Assembly: GCA_002427325.1 (NCBI GenBank)
Contig: DIQS01000069.1
Location: 1 to 5,690, forward strand
Source of the DNA: Cloacimonetes bacterium UBA5456
GTDB lineage: Bacteria > Cloacimonadota > Cloacimonadia > Cloacimonadales > Cloacimonadaceae
DNA: 5,690 bases
Direction: 5' to 3'
Under the pieces are notes generated by a model. The model made no database searches and was not told where the DNA came from. It saw nothing but the letters and a program-made list of their open reading frames with translations. The position numbers were made by a program, and so were the translations under genes. How positions within the stretch are numbered: the stretch's first letter is position 1; each line of letters starts with the position of its first letter. Positions 1 to 5,613 of the stretch are shown here, in pieces.

Positions 1-66
1 CTTATTCATCCCGTAGATGAAAAGCGCCAAGCCGCCGAAAAAGTTAATTATTTGTAGTACACTCAT
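1..66 (-). CDS. Na/Pi-cotransporter family protein, N-terminal fragment (partial)
   Basis: Only the first 22 codons are present; the gene runs off the left edge. The reading frame opens with ATG at 66-64 and stays open to base 1. It encodes a hydrophobic start containing FFGGLALFIYGMNK, which resembles the first membrane segment of Na/Pi-cotransporter (NptA/PNaS) proteins, where a GGLALFLxGM pattern is common. Family members are inner-membrane sodium-phosphate symporters, often with a C-terminal PhoU-like domain, but none of that is in the window. A modest AGGT ribosome-binding element (77-80) lies 10 nt before the start. The gene is co-directional with lysS but separated from it by the lysS terminator, so it should have its own promoter within about 67-196. 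The family call rests on a short motif; another polytopic membrane protein is possible. Confidence 0.6.
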   Translation of the reverse strand, partial: MSVLQIINFFGGLALFIYGMNK

Positions 67-196
67 TTTTATATATACCTAAAATCCTTTGGATGTTTAA
101 ATGATTTGAACACAGCTTATTTGGTCAAGGGATATTTTTTGGGGTGTAGTCACAAATCTGTCTGATTTGAAAGTCTGTTTTACTCTTACGAGATTC

Positions 197-229
197 AAAA
201 AAAGAAAGCCCGAATCAGTTTTCGGGCTT
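197..229 (-). terminator. Intrinsic terminator of the rpsA-lysS unit, overlapping the lysS stop
   Basis: Read on the minus strand, a 9-bp stem AAGCCCGAA / TTCGGGCTT (229-221 paired with 214-206) encloses a 6-nt loop (220-215). A short GAAA-side remnant follows, then seven T (203-197). The lysS TGA stop (217-215) lies inside the loop, and the last four sense codons (Lys-Pro-Glu-Asn) form the 5' arm. It therefore works only on minus-strand transcripts; the plus-strand side has no T run after the stem. Confidence 0.9.
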
Positions 230-1708
230 CATTTGGGGAAATAAAATTACTTCTTTGATCGAATCATTCTCCGTGAGAAGCATGATCAATCTATCGATGC
301 CAATGCCTAATCCGCCCATGGGAGGCATACCATATTCCAGGGCTTCCAGAAAGTCTTCGTCCACCACGTTTGCTTCGCTATCGCCCATGGCTCTCAACGC
401 CGCCTGAGCTTCGAGTCTCATGCGCTGATCCATAGGATCGTTCAATTCGCTGAAGGCGTTGGCAAATTCTCCGCCTGCCATGACCAATTCAAAGCGGTCG
501 GCCAGAAGCGGATTATCCGGCTTAGCTTTTGCCAGCGGTGAGATTTCCTTGGGAAAGTCGCAAACAAAGGTTGGTTGGATGAGCTTGGGCTCCACAAATT
601 CTTCATAGATGATGGAGATGAGTCTGCCTTTTCCGCTGCCGGGAGGAATCTCGATCTTTCTTTCCTCGAGAAACTTACGCAAGACGCTTTCATCTTCATT
701 GAGAACATCCATCCCTAATTGCTCTTCGACTAATTCATGCATTCCGGCGCGGCGAAACTTCTGGGTTAGAACCACATCATAGCCGTTATAATGGAAGCTA
801 TCTTTGCCCAATACATCCTTGGCGAGATGGTTGATCATCGCTTCTGCCATGTCCATCATCCCGTTCAGATCGGAATATGCTTCATAAAACTCCAGCATGG
901 TGAATTCCGGATTGTGGGTTCTATCCATGCCTTCATTGCGGAAGTTCTTGCCAATCTCATAGACGCGCTCAAAGCCGCCCACGATCAGCCTTTTCAGATA
1001 TAGCTCCACTGCGATGCGCAGATAGAGATCCACATCCAAAGTGTTGTGGTGGGTGATGAAAGGGCGTGCATTTGCTCCGCCATAAAGCGGTTGCAAGATG
1101 GGGGTTTCCACCTCGATATATCCACGCTCGTCCATAAACTTACGGATGGCGCTGACGATCTTCGAGCGGGTTTCAAAGACCTTTCTATGGTCGGGATTGA
1201 GCAACAGATCGAGATATCTTTTGCGATAGCGCAGCTCAATATCGCTGAATTCATCATAGCGCACGTTCTTGCCATCAACGATCTTTTCTTTGACCGCGGG
1301 CAGGGGACGCATGTTTTTGCTCAGCAAGACCACTTCTTTCACGCGCAGGGAATATTCGCCCATATTGGTGAAAAAGAACTTTCCTCGTGCTGAGATGAAG
1401 TCTCCGCTATCACAGAGTTTGAACAGCTCATAATTCTCCTCTCCAGTTTCATTTTGGGAAACGAAGAGTTGAATCCTGCCGCTATCGTCCTCCAGATTGC
1501 CAAATCCCACTTTGCCTTGACGGCGCATTGCGACGAGGCGACCGGCAAGAACGACTTCTTCTTCGCTCTCTATCCAGCTTTCCTTGTCGCAAAGCACGGC
1601 GTCAATCTTATGTGTACGCTCGCTTTTGATCGGATAGGGGTCGATCCCCAGTTCCCGAATCTTGGCAAGCTTTTCTTTTCTAAGCTTTATAAGCTGATTA
1701 TCAGACAT
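215..1708 (-). CDS. lysS: Lysyl-tRNA synthetase, class II
   Basis: Cytosolic enzyme that activates lysine with ATP and attaches it to tRNA-Lys. The 497-residue length is usual for bacterial class II LysRS. An N-terminal OB-fold anticodon-binding domain spans about residues 52-130. The catalytic domain then shows all three class II motifs: motif 1 around 183-203, ending in VETP; motif 2 around 246-275, with FRNEG (Arg257) and HNPEFTMLEFYEAY; and motif 3 at 466-478, GGLGIGIDRLIML, with Arg473. The C-terminal ILFPQMKPEN is also typical. The start ATG lies 2 nt after the rpsA stop codon. No clear Shine-Dalgarno is seen in the AT-rich end of rpsA, so translation is probably coupled to rpsA. It is the last gene of the unit and its end is embedded in the terminator. 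No key residue appears to be missing. Confidence 0.97.
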   Translation of the reverse strand: MSDNQLIKLRKEKLAKIRELGIDPYPIKSERTHKIDAVLCDKESWIESEEEVVLAGRLVAMRRQGKVGFGNLEDDSGRIQLFVSQNETGEENYELFKLCDSGDFISARGKFFFTNMGEYSLRVKEVVLLSKNMRPLPAVKEKIVDGKNVRYDEFSDIELRYRKRYLDLLLNPDHRKVFETRSKIVSAIRKFMDERGYIEVETPILQPLYGGANARPFITHHNTLDVDLYLRIAVELYLKRLIVGGFERVYEIGKNFRNEGMDRTHNPEFTMLEFYEAYSDLNGMMDMAEAMINHLAKDVLGKDSFHYNGYDVVLTQKFRRAGMHELVEEQLGMDVLNEDESVLRKFLEERKIEIPPGSGKGRLISIIYEEFVEPKLIQPTFVCDFPKEISPLAKAKPDNPLLADRFELVMAGGEFANAFSELNDPMDQRMRLEAQAALRAMGDSEANVVDEDFLEALEYGMPPMGGLGIGIDRLIMLLTENDSIKEVILFPQMKPEN

Positions 1709-1710
1709 TT

Positions 1711-3213
1711 TTATAAATCTTTAAAGGGATTATCACCTGCAATGGCGTCGTTTGCGCTTGCATATTTACGCCATTCTTCATCGTGCCTGCTGCGGCCTCT
1801 TCCACGGTGGTCCCTCTCGCGAGGTTCACGCGGTTCACGAGGTCCACGCTCAAAACGACTCTCTGAGAAGACCTCTTCATCCGGGCTTCTATCGATGTAA
1901 TCCAGAGTGATTCTGTGTTGTGAACGATCAATCGCAGTCACCTTCAGCGTCACTTTATCCCCTGCCTTAAAGTTGTCTGTCCTACGCATTCTTGAGCGAG
2001 GCAAAAGACCGGTGATGCCATCGACGATGGTGACAAATACGCCAAAGCTGGTGGATGATTCCACGACTCCTTCAAAGGGTTTATCGATGGTGATCATCTC
2101 ATCGATATTTTCCCAGGGATCAGGCTGCAAAGCCTTAAGTGAGAGGGATATCTTTTGGACGTCGGGATCTATTCTGAGAACCTGAACGCGCACAAAATCA
2201 CCTTCTTTGAGGATTTCTTTAGGGTGTCTGACATTGCGATTTCTGCTCATTTCGGAGACGGGGATAAGCCCTTCCACTCCGGGTTTGATCTCGGCAAAAG
2301 CGCCAAAGCTGTGCAAGCGCAGAATGCGGCAATCCACCTCATCATCGACCTTGATTTCATCCATGGCTTCGACAAAGGGATTTTCCTGCAATGCTTTTTG
2401 GGAAAGAGCGATCTTGTCTTCTTTGATGGAAAGGATTTTCACATCCAGTTCTTGACCTTGCTTAAGCTGGTCTTGAGGTTTGATCACATGTTGCCAAGAT
2501 ATCTCGGACACATGCATAAGACCTTCGATGCCACCGATATCGATGAATGCACCAAACGAGGTCATACGCATGACTTTGCCGCGAACCACATCGCCTTCGG
2601 AAAGACGAGCAAGCACTTCTTGCTTCTGGGCTTCGGCTTTCATTTCTGCCAGCTGACGGTGGGAAACCACAAGTCGGCGACAGTTTTCCGAACATTCGAT
2701 AATTATGAAATCTAAAGTCCTACCGATGTATTCCGCGGTGTTTTCTACAGGGCGAAGGGAAACCTGGGAAACAGGGCAAAAAGCTCTGCCGCCAAGGATA
2801 TCGACATTGAAGCCGCCCTTGGTGACCGAATATATCTTGCCTTGAACCGGGATCTTTTTCTCATAAGCATCGCGGATAGATTGTTTATCCACATACTGCT
2901 TGGTAAGACTCTTGCCTACAACATAGCCTTGAGCTGTTTCATCCACGATGTAGCCCCTGAGTGTGTCTCCAACTTTCAGGGTCAGATTTCCGTTTTCTTC
3001 GGAATACTCGCCTATTTCGGCATAAGCGTCAAATTTCCCGCCGAGATTAACGATGATATTGCTATCCGTAATCGCGATGATGGGAGCTTCAACGACATCG
3101 CCTCTTTTGATTTCTGCTGTGTCTTGAATTGAATCTTCGAGCATGCGAAGATACTCTTCTTTGATTTCTCTAAGGGCAGCCTTGCTGCCGGTTTCACGCA
3201 CCTTTTCTGACAT
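1711..3213 (-). CDS. rpsA: 30S ribosomal protein S1, five S1 repeats plus Arg-rich tail
   Basis: S1 binds the 30S subunit and unfolds and captures mRNA during initiation. The 500-residue protein has five S1 (OB-fold) repeats at about residues 37-105, 120-187, 206-274, 289-362 and 377-440. Repeats 1 and 2 are divergent in the way of the ribosome-binding repeats of E. coli S1 (for example GGFNVDILGGRAFCPVSQV). Repeats 3-5 carry the canonical TSFGAFIDI, HSFGAFAEI and TSFGVFVTI with VEGLIPVSE-type strands, which bind RNA. The sixth repeat of the 557-residue E. coli protein is absent. In its place is a low-complexity tail (441-500) rich in Arg, Glu, Pro and Gly, including PREPRERDHRGRGRSRH. The start ATG (3213-3211) has a strong TTAGGAGT ribosome binding site (AGGAG at 3224-3220, 6-nt spacer). 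It is the first gene of a unit with lysS, 2 nt downstream. A general S1-domain RNA-binding protein is the only alternative, and the divergent first two repeats favour true S1. Confidence 0.92.
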   Translation of the reverse strand: MSEKVRETGSKAALREIKEEYLRMLEDSIQDTAEIKRGDVVEAPIIAITDSNIIVNLGGKFDAYAEIGEYSEENGNLTLKVGDTLRGYIVDETAQGYVVGKSLTKQYVDKQSIRDAYEKKIPVQGKIYSVTKGGFNVDILGGRAFCPVSQVSLRPVENTAEYIGRTLDFIIIECSENCRRLVVSHRQLAEMKAEAQKQEVLARLSEGDVVRGKVMRMTSFGAFIDIGGIEGLMHVSEISWQHVIKPQDQLKQGQELDVKILSIKEDKIALSQKALQENPFVEAMDEIKVDDEVDCRILRLHSFGAFAEIKPGVEGLIPVSEMSRNRNVRHPKEILKEGDFVRVQVLRIDPDVQKISLSLKALQPDPWENIDEMITIDKPFEGVVESSTSFGVFVTIVDGITGLLPRSRMRRTDNFKAGDKVTLKVTAIDRSQHRITLDYIDRSPDEEVFSESRFERGPREPREPRERDHRGRGRSRHDEEWRKYASANDAIAGDNPFKDL

Positions 3214-3235
3214 AAGTTACTCCTAACGACATTTG

Positions 3236-3244
3236 AGAATACCA
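3236..3244 (-). promoter_or_regulatory. Candidate extended -10 promoter element for rpsA
   Basis: On the minus strand the sequence TGGTATTCT reads as an extended -10 (TGN followed by TATTCT, 4 of 6 matches to TATAAT). No recognisable -35 hexamer lies 16-18 nt upstream. A start about 7 nt downstream would give a very short leader beginning just ahead of the AGGAG ribosome binding site. This is weak evidence, and the true promoter may lie further upstream, at higher coordinates. Confidence 0.25.
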
Positions 3245-3430
3245 GACTTTCTCAGGCACTCTTTTTGTAAAGCAATTTATTTGGATTTAAGGTCATTCAC
3301 TTGAAATAGCGCTTTTATTCGCCAAATTTATCACTCGCTTCCATGGATGAAATACACAAATTTCGCCATCTCACACACGCAAATCACAATACATCAAAGA
3401 CAAAGAATCCCCTGATTTTAATGAAAACAT

Positions 3431-3458
3431 TTGACAAATAGAACAATTCAATTAAATT
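3431..3458 (+). promoter_or_regulatory. Candidate sigma-70-type promoter for mscS-DUF3078
   Basis: A perfect TTGACA (-35, 3431-3436) is followed after 16 nt by TAAATT (3453-3458), which matches the -10 consensus at 4 of 6 positions. Transcription would begin near 3465, giving a leader of about 65 nt before the mscS start. The -10 falls inside the imperfect palindrome at 3444-3459. The assignment assumes that the host sigma factor reads E. coli-like hexamers, which is not certain in the FCB group. Confidence 0.4.
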
Positions 3459-3459
3459 G
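3444..3459. repeat. Imperfect AT-rich palindrome overlapping the putative mscS promoter
   Basis: The 16-nt sequence CAATTCAATTAAATTG is its own reverse complement except for one mismatched pair (C3449 with A3454). It covers the end of the spacer and the -10 of the candidate promoter, where an operator for a dimeric regulator could sit. AT-rich sequence makes such palindromes by chance, so a function is only a possibility. Confidence 0.25.
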
Positions 3460-3531
3460 ACTTAAAGGGTTATTGTTACACCCTTGAAAAGACAATGACA
3501 AAACAAAAAATATAACTTAGGAGTATGAAAC

Positions 3532-4326
3532 ATGGCAGAAGAAAAAGTAAATGTCGTTATACAAATGATCCCAAAATTAATTGAGTTAATCATCACTTTC
3601 GGCGGCAAGCTACTCGTCGCTATCGCAATCTTTCTCATAGGAAAGTGGGTTGCAAGATTGCTTTCCAATGTGTTGAAAAGAGCACTCGGTCGCAGCAAAA
3701 TGGATGCAACGGTAGTCCAATATATGGGAAATCTTGCCTATGGAGTGATATTGATCTTCGTAGTAATCGCCGCAATCGCACGTCTCGGAGTGCAAACCGC
3801 ATCTTTCGTGGCAATCTTTGGTGCTGCCACCCTCGCCATCGGTATGGCATTGCAAGGCACCTTAGGCAATTTTAGCGCAGGCATAATGCTGCTTATTTTC
3901 CGTCCCTTCAAGGTCGGTGACTGGGTGGATGTTGCCGGATTCTCTGGTAAAATTGAAGATATCGGCATGTTTGCAACTGTGATCCTCCCCACCGATGGTC
4001 GCAAAATCACCGTGCCCAATGGTGCTCTTGCCGGTGGCGCAATCACAAACTATAGCGCAGTTCCCGTTCGCGTTGTGGAAATCCCTATTGATGTTCCCGC
4101 AACTCATGACATCGCAAAGGTTCAAGATTTGATGGTTCAAACCTTACTTTCCGGCGAAGCAGTGATGAAAGACCCTGCTCCCAGAACGGTTATCACCGCC
4201 GCAAGCGCAGCAAGCTTTTCCCTATTGCTCTCAGCCAGCGTCCAAAACGAGGACTACAACCGCGCTAAAGCAGACCTCCTCGAAAAAGTGCGCGCCGCTC
4301 TCATCGCCAATGAGATTTGGGCATAA
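3532..4326 (+). CDS. mscS: MscS-family small-conductance mechanosensitive ion channel
   Basis: An inner-membrane heptameric channel that opens under membrane tension and releases solutes during hypo-osmotic shock. In the 264-residue protein, TM1 is at about 20-42, TM2 at about 65-85 and the pore helix TM3 at about 91-124. TM3 closely follows E. coli MscS (QTASFVAIFGAA, then GMALQGTLGNFSAG), including the hinge glycines G109 and G117 and the conserved Q108 and N113. The pore-sealing Leu105 of E. coli is kept (Leu101), while Leu109 is replaced by Met105. The beta domain follows with FRPFKVGDWVDV and the signature TVPNG (160-164), then the alpha/beta domain to about 258. The protein stops at ANEIWA, where homologues continue with a PYPQ-type beta-barrel strand. 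A TTAGGAG site (3517-3523) lies 8 nt before the chosen ATG. It is followed after 32 nt by the DUF3078-like gene, probably in one transcript. Confidence 0.95.
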   Translation: MAEEKVNVVIQMIPKLIELIITFGGKLLVAIAIFLIGKWVARLLSNVLKRALGRSKMDATVVQYMGNLAYGVILIFVVIAAIARLGVQTASFVAIFGAATLAIGMALQGTLGNFSAGIMLLIFRPFKVGDWVDVAGFSGKIEDIGMFATVILPTDGRKITVPNGALAGGAITNYSAVPVRVVEIPIDVPATHDIAKVQDLMVQTLLSGEAVMKDPAPRTVITAASAASFSLLLSASVQNEDYNRAKADLLEKVRAALIANEIWA

Positions 4327-4358
4327 TTTAAAGTCTGATATAAACTAAGGAGAATATA

Positions 4359-5240
4359 ATGAAAAGAATATTAATCGTCACGATACTCATGTTCAGCTTT
4401 GTCTTCCTCATGGCAGAGGGCTGGGACATTCAATCCGATGTGAGCTTAACTGCTTCCCAGAGCGCATATAGCGACAACTGGGCAGGAACCGAGCTCAGCA
4501 ATATAACTTGGCTCGCAAACGGCAACTTCTTGGCTCAAAAACAGCTCGTGAAGTGGCTTCACAACAAAAACACCGTTAAGGCATCTTTTGGACAGACTCA
4601 CGTCCAAGAGACTGATAGTAGCGGAGATAAATATTGGAAAGCTCCCACCATCAGCACCGACAAAATCGAGGCTGAAACCCTCTATCGCTTCACCTTAGAA
4701 GGTTGGGTTGACCCCTTTACCTCCGCCAGACTCCAAACTCGCTTCTTGGACGAAAGCCAAAAAGCTCTGGATAATACCAGAATGTTCAACAACTTGCTCT
4801 TCACCGAAAGCGCAGGAGTGATGAAAAACTTTATCGATGGCAAAAACACCCTGCTCAGCACAAGACTCGGTGTGGCTTTCAGAGAAGACATCGATAGAGG
4901 CAAACAAAACCCTGTCACCGATGAAAAGGAAAACTTCATTACCGTCGATGGTGGTGTGGAATTTATCGCTGAGTTCAATAAAAACATTAAGATACCGCTT
5001 AATTCCACCTTCAAAAGCAAGCTCAATGTCTATAAAGCAGTGATCAATTCCAAGAGTGATGAACTGCCCAACGATTATTGGAAAGCACCGGTTGCCTCTT
5101 GGGAAAACACCATCAACACCAAGCTTTTTGGCATTGTTAGCGCAAACTTCCTCTTTGAGATGCGCTATAACAAACAGCAGGTCGATGAGATTCAATGGCA
5201 ACAGATGTTAGGACTCGGAGTGAACTATAACCTATTTTAA
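4359..5240 (+). CDS. DUF3078-like exported protein, probable outer-membrane beta-barrel
   Basis: The function is unknown. The 293-residue product starts with a clear signal peptide: MKR, a hydrophobic stretch from Ile4 to Met18, and a probable cleavage after Ala19 (FLMA/EGWD). The mature part alternates polar and aromatic or hydrophobic residues in strand-like stretches and ends in GLGVNYNLF. A C-terminal Phe of this kind is the usual recognition signal for the BAM outer-membrane assembly machinery. The N-terminal pattern SLTASQSAYSDNWAG followed by a run of Asn, Trp and Leu resembles DUF3078 proteins of Bacteroidota relatives. A YWKAP motif occurs twice (92-96 and 240-244), each time followed by two strand-like segments. 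A TAAGGAG site lies 6 nt before the ATG. The gene is the second of a probable operon with mscS. The family name comes from remembered resemblance; the outer-membrane location is better supported than the family. Confidence 0.75.
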   Translation: MKRILIVTILMFSFVFLMAEGWDIQSDVSLTASQSAYSDNWAGTELSNITWLANGNFLAQKQLVKWLHNKNTVKASFGQTHVQETDSSGDKYWKAPTISTDKIEAETLYRFTLEGWVDPFTSARLQTRFLDESQKALDNTRMFNNLLFTESAGVMKNFIDGKNTLLSTRLGVAFREDIDRGKQNPVTDEKENFITVDGGVEFIAEFNKNIKIPLNSTFKSKLNVYKAVINSKSDELPNDYWKAPVASWENTINTKLFGIVSANFLFEMRYNKQQVDEIQWQQMLGLGVNYNLF

Positions 5241-5249
5241 TATAGATAT

Positions 5250-5268
5250 CTAAGGCATCATGCCTTAG
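5250..5268 (+). other. Short perfect hairpin after the DUF3078-like gene
   Basis: CTAAGGCA and TGCCTTAG form a perfect 8-bp stem with a 3-nt loop, starting 10 nt after the stop codon. No T run follows on the plus strand, and none precedes it for minus-strand transcription, so it is not an intrinsic terminator by itself. It could protect the transcript 3' end or cause a pause ahead of the true terminator at 5291. Confidence 0.5.
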
Positions 5269-5290
5269 CTTCCTCACATACCGTAAGATA

Positions 5291-5326
5291 AAGGCAGAAA
5301 GCTTAAATTGCTTCCTGCCTTTTTTT
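5291..5326 (+). terminator. Intrinsic terminator of the mscS-DUF3078 unit
   Basis: AAGGCAG pairs with CTGCCTT (5291-5297 with 5315-5321). After one A/C mismatch, AAGC pairs with GCTT (5299-5302 with 5310-5313), around a 7-nt loop. Seven T (5320-5326) close the structure. It lies 50 nt after the stop codon at 5240 and ends plus-strand transcription before the oppositely oriented tRNA cluster. Confidence 0.88.
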
Positions 5327-5377
5327 GTGTGATAATTTTTGCAGAACACCATAGACCGTCGCATAAATTGAAAGCAT

Positions 5378-5411
5378 AAAAAAAGGCTGGGAGCAAGATA
5401 CCCGCAGCCTT
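5378..5411 (-). terminator. Intrinsic terminator of the Met-Arg-His tRNA cluster
   Basis: On the minus strand AAGGCTG (5411-5405) pairs with CAGCCTT (5389-5383), with two further G-C pairs possible past a bulged C. Seven T (5384-5378) overlap the stem end and complete it. It lies 13 nt downstream of the tRNA-His 3' end and faces the plus-strand terminator at 5291-5326. Confidence 0.88.
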
Positions 5412-5424
5412 ATATGAAAAGAAG

Positions 5425-5500
5425 TGGGGTGGATGACGGGACTCGAACCCGCAACGCCCGGAACCACAATCCGGTGCTCTGCCATTGAACTACATCCACC
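5425..5500 (-). tRNA. tRNA-His (GTG)
   Basis: The minus strand folds as a complete cloverleaf of 76 nt including encoded CCA. The acceptor GTGGATG (5499-5493) pairs with CATCCAC. An extra 5' G (base 5500, the G-1 position) faces discriminator C73, the histidine-specific identity pair. The anticodon stem CCGGA/TCCGG encloses TTGTGGT, giving anticodon GTG (5467-5465). The T arm is GCGGG TTCGAGT CCCGT. It is the last tRNA of the cluster, 26 nt after tRNA-Arg. Confidence 0.97.
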
Positions 5501-5526
5501 TCAAGACAGGGAAGAAATCATCAAAC

Positions 5527-5603
5527 TGGCACGCCAGAAGGGATTCGAACCCCTGACCTATGGATTAGAAGTCCATTGCTCTATCCTACTGAGCTACTGG
5601 CGC
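5527..5603 (-). tRNA. tRNA-Arg (TCT)
   Basis: A 77-nt cloverleaf with encoded CCA. The acceptor GCGCCAG (5603-5597) pairs with CTGGCGT, leaving a G1-U72 wobble at the top. The discriminator is G73, as in other Arg(UCU) tRNAs. The anticodon stem ATGGA/TCCAT encloses CTTCTAA, giving TCT (5569-5567), which reads AGA and AGG codons. The T arm contains GGTTCGAATCC. It is the middle gene of the cluster, 10 nt after tRNA-Met. Confidence 0.97.
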
Positions 5604-5613
5604 AAAATTTATG

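Larger units (their letters stand above)
3214..3531. other. Divergent intergenic region between rpsA and mscS
   Basis: This 318-nt stretch holds no supportable gene. It carries the ribosome binding site of rpsA on the left (3220-3224, minus strand) and that of mscS on the right (TTAGGAG, 3517-3523, plus strand). Candidate promoters lie near each end. The middle (about 3345-3420) is strikingly poor in G on the plus strand, A/C-rich, and shows no strong hairpin. An imperfect AT-rich palindrome lies at 3444-3459. No terminator is needed or seen, because both flanking genes are transcribed outward. Confidence 0.8.

Noticed and set aside
100..128. TTGACC (minus strand, 128-123) as a promoter for the Na/Pi gene
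   Set aside because: A promoter is needed between the lysS terminator and this gene, but at 17-18 nt spacing the -10 would be ATCATT or TCATTT, only about two matches to consensus.
1454..1900. Plus-strand open frame of 148 codons across the rpsA-lysS junction
   Set aside because: It crosses the antisense of two well-identified genes, and its Arg/Ser-rich end is just the reverse of the rpsA tail repeats.
2155..2715. Plus-strand open frame of 186 codons
   Set aside because: It lies wholly antisense to rpsA, whose S1 repeats are unmistakable; it has no ribosome binding site and no recognisable domain.
3346..3370. Possible hairpin GATGAAAT / ATTTCGCCATC in the divergent region
   Set aside because: It needs a 3-nt asymmetric bulge and is mostly A-T pairs, so it is no better than expected by chance.
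3343..3441. Possible 32-residue small ORF (MDEIHKFRHL...) upstream of mscS
   Set aside because: There is no ribosome binding site before its ATG, the composition is not protein-like, and its end overlaps the perfect TTGACA. It fits chance in a G-poor stretch.
4695..5201. Minus-strand open frame of 168 codons
   Set aside because: It is antisense to the DUF3078-like gene, which has the signal peptide, ribosome binding site and terminator; the opposite frame has none of these.
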